64,000 nt of DNA. It comes from Gyrodactylus bullatarudis (taxonomy: Eukaryota; Platyhelminthes; Monogenea; Gyrodactylidea; Gyrodactylidae). Position numbers and translations under genes: made by a program. Within the stretch, counting starts at the first letter, position 1; every line of letters begins with the position of its first letter. Where the stretch lies: NCBI GenBank assembly GCA_012064415.1, contig SSNU01000095.1, positions 329,180 through 393,179 of the forward strand, read 5' to 3'. This document shows, piece after piece, positions 62,018 through 64,000 of this stretch. The notes below the pieces were generated by a model, which ran no database searches, was not told where the DNA came from, and saw only the letters and a list, made by a program, of their open reading frames with translations.

Positions 62018-63075
62018 TTTCAATAGACAAACTTTAAAATTTGGTTCGGTTAAATTTATTTTTCAATGTAGTATATCATAATATAACTAATTTTAAAGTA
62101 TACTATAGTTTTCCTTGAAAAAACTCTATTTGAATGAAAATATAAAAACTTTTCATTGAAAAGTAAGGCACATTGATAGATAAGAACTCATGATTTATCA
62201 GATCAATCCAATTTTGTATTAATTTAGACAAGTCGGTCCAAAATATCCAAAAACTGCGACTCGTAGTAGTTCAGGATTGAACAAGTCTTGCCTTCAGAAA
62301 ACCCTAAATCATTTATCTACCCTGACCAGATTTAGTTTAAGAAATGACTGAAGGAAAGTAAGTAATTTGAAAAAGTAATACAGTTGTGGTCAAAACTGTT
62401 TCAGATGCATCTCATTCCTTTGAATTGCTCAGATATTTTCAACATATTAATCATGTATTATTCACTAAATCGGTTTTATATATAAATAGGTAAAAAAACT
62501 ACAATCTTAAATCTGAGAGAACATACTTACATTTTTTTCAATATGCATATTAAAATAAAAAGAGATGAGTAGCAGTAAAAATGCTTCACAAGATGCAAAT
62601 TTTGTGTGTCTCTAGGCTTGAGGAGATAAAGTGCAAATCCAAGTCGATAAAACGAAGCTGTATCAATCATGCGAGAGAGATTGTAATATGAGCTAGCATA
62701 ACTCTCTAGCAGACACTTGAGGGGTATTTTAATAAATAGTTTTTCAATCGAAGTAAAAACCCTCTGATCAATTTCGTATTTATATCATTTTAAAGCAAGT
62801 TCTTACATTATCTTGGATTATAACGGAATTAGTGACTTGTTTTTATTAAAAGGTTTCGTGGAAAGTACAATTTGAAAATAACATGTGGAATGCTTTCTTG
62901 AATATTTTCTATCAAGATCAGAATTCAAGTTAGTCAGAAGAAATTTTTCTTTTAAAAATAAACAATCAATAATGAAAACGATTGATCCAAAATTACGGAT
63001 CATTAAGCCAATTTTATATTTGCTAAATCCTTTTATATATAATCCTTAATTAATCAAGAATTCTCCTCTGTAACT
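62018..63075. other. Intergenic spacer between the two plus-strand genes
   Basis: About 1 kb including the 3' untranslated region of the Syt14/16-like gene and the putative promoter of the next gene. Nothing else recognised. Confidence 0.35.
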
Positions 63076-63079
63076 TATC

Positions 63080-63348
63080 ATGGCAGGAATGTTTGATTCA
63101 TTATTCAAAGACATTTCACAGACTATTGGTAAAATCATTCTGATAATGCCTTTCTTTTTTCTTACCAACCTATAGGCACTGGAAATAAGAGTCCTTCGAA
63201 AAACGGTGAGTTTTTCACTTGATAATTTGTTTTTTTTCATTACTCATATGAATGAAATTTAAATAAGATTACGAACATGATTCATCCACTGATTCCTCTA
63301 TCAGTGTTCGTTTGGACTCGGAAGAGACTGCTTCTGAACTTCCAACAA
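63080..63348 (+). CDS. 5' end of a second gene with Syt14/16-like exon pattern (partial)
   Basis: Three exons: 63080-63128 (ATG in TTATCATGGC; MAGMFDSLFKDISQTI), 63176-63205 (30 nt; TGNKSPSKN) and 63268-63348 (YEHDSSTDSSISVRLDSEET then ASELPT). All junctions are phase 1 with GTAAAA, GTGAGT and GTAAAA donors; the first intron is 47 nt. The gene must continue beyond 64000, since no stop follows in frame before the last donor. The design, a tiny amphipathic first exon followed by short symmetrical Asp/Glu/Ser-rich exons, copies that of the neighbouring Syt14/16-like gene 1 kb upstream, suggesting a tandem relative. No domain is visible yet, so the product is not named. Confidence 0.55.
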
Positions 63349-63517
63349 GTAAAATTTAGCATTTTTACGGTGATTAAAATATTCTTTAGCTTCTGAATTT
63401 TGATCTAATTTATTTTTGAAAACACTTGAGATGAAGCTGTTTTGATTAATTACAGTGTAGAATATACAATATTTTTAGACATTCAACCCACCACTTAAAT
63501 GGGATCATTAGTTATTA

Positions 63518-63672
63518 CTAGAGCCTCAAAAAATAATACATAAAAATAATTTTTTGAGATCTAAAAAATTCAAAAATATTATTTTTCGATTTTACGGTAT
63601 TATTTTAATACCCTATCGTGAATTTACAACAAATGACTTATACGAGCTACTTACAAGTAAACCAAAGAAAAA
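63518..63672. repeat. AGAGCCTC dispersed repeat, copy 3
   Basis: ACTAGAGCCTCAAAAAATAA, TTTTTTGAGATCTAAAAAAT, TTATTTTTCGATTTTACGGT and AATTTACAACAAATGACTTA match 26298-26445. The open frame at 63554-63823 begins inside this repeat and is therefore not called a gene. Confidence 0.6.
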
Positions 63673-63679
63673 TTTTAAA

Positions 63680-64000
63680 AAACCTATTGATGTTAAAAAT
63701 AGGTTATTTTTGAGCTTAGCAAACTGTTTAGCAATGAAAACCGTCTCATTACCTCAAAAGATGAGGATTGAGTTCATTGATAGGAATGAAATACCATGCT
63801 ATAATAAAGTATACTTATTTTAATACCTTATTCCATTGATAATTTTATTTAAAAATTTATTGAATTTATTTAGATTAAAATTTAATCTGAATTAAAATGA
63901 CCTCTATTCAGTTAAAATTAAGGAACAATCAGCTATGATAGAATTATTGCTGCTTCATATGAGAAAAATACAGAGTTGCTAGCAGCGAAAAAAAATTTCT
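63680..64000. other. Right edge; probably intron of the second gene
   Basis: No further exon with the short acidic character could be recognised before the window ends. Confidence 0.3.

Noticed and set aside
63554..63823. 89-codon plus-strand frame near the right edge
   Set aside because: It begins inside the AGAGCCTC repeat and shares its sequence with 26.3 kb; the basic composition reflects A-rich DNA.

Overview
This window is nuclear DNA from an A+T-rich invertebrate animal. Genes are split by spliceosomal introns with GTAAGT/GTGAGT donors and TTTTAG/ATTTAG-type acceptors. The shortest introns are 47-65 nt and the longest is about 8.4 kb. The recognisable proteins are animal-specific: a LAR-type receptor tyrosine phosphatase and a synaptotagmin-14/16-like double-C2 protein. 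The remaining sequence is dominated by decayed transposons of at least four classes (Penelope-like, MULE, piggyBac, hAT) and foldback repeats. I cannot place the lineage more precisely from sequence alone.

Layout. (1) Positions 1-18172, minus strand: the 5' half of a LAR-type RPTP gene, read from the signal-peptide exon at 18172 down through three Ig domains and into the second FN3 domain, leaving the window at base 1. Joining nine exons gives 547 residues with every splice phase consistent. Its introns hold a tRNA-like hairpin, a nested transposon and an 8.4-kb first intron. (2) About 19.4-20.2 kb, minus strand: two compatible exons of a gene I do not recognise. (3) 20.2-56.5 kb: no confident host gene. 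It contains a MULE pseudogene with a 30-bp periodic array next to it, three Penelope-like GIY-YIG remnants, a piggyBac pseudogene, a hAT-derived element with an 8-bp target duplication, hAT-like debris, a 594-bp apparently perfect direct duplication, and many foldback elements. (4) 56566-62017, plus strand: a complete nine-exon gene for a 485-residue Syt14/16-like protein with two C2 domains, no transmembrane segment and no calcium-binding aspartate set. (5) From 63080, plus strand: the first three exons of another gene with the same exon pattern (very short first exon, short phase-1 Asp/Glu/Ser-rich exons), possibly a tandem relative, running off the right end.

The two identified genes fit a nervous-system or cell-surface setting (axon/synapse adhesion phosphatase and vesicle-trafficking C2 protein), but nothing in the DNA shows that they work together. 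The most interesting non-genic structure is a recurring architecture in which 5'-truncated Penelope-like copies carry an inverted copy of their own 3' tail at the truncated end.
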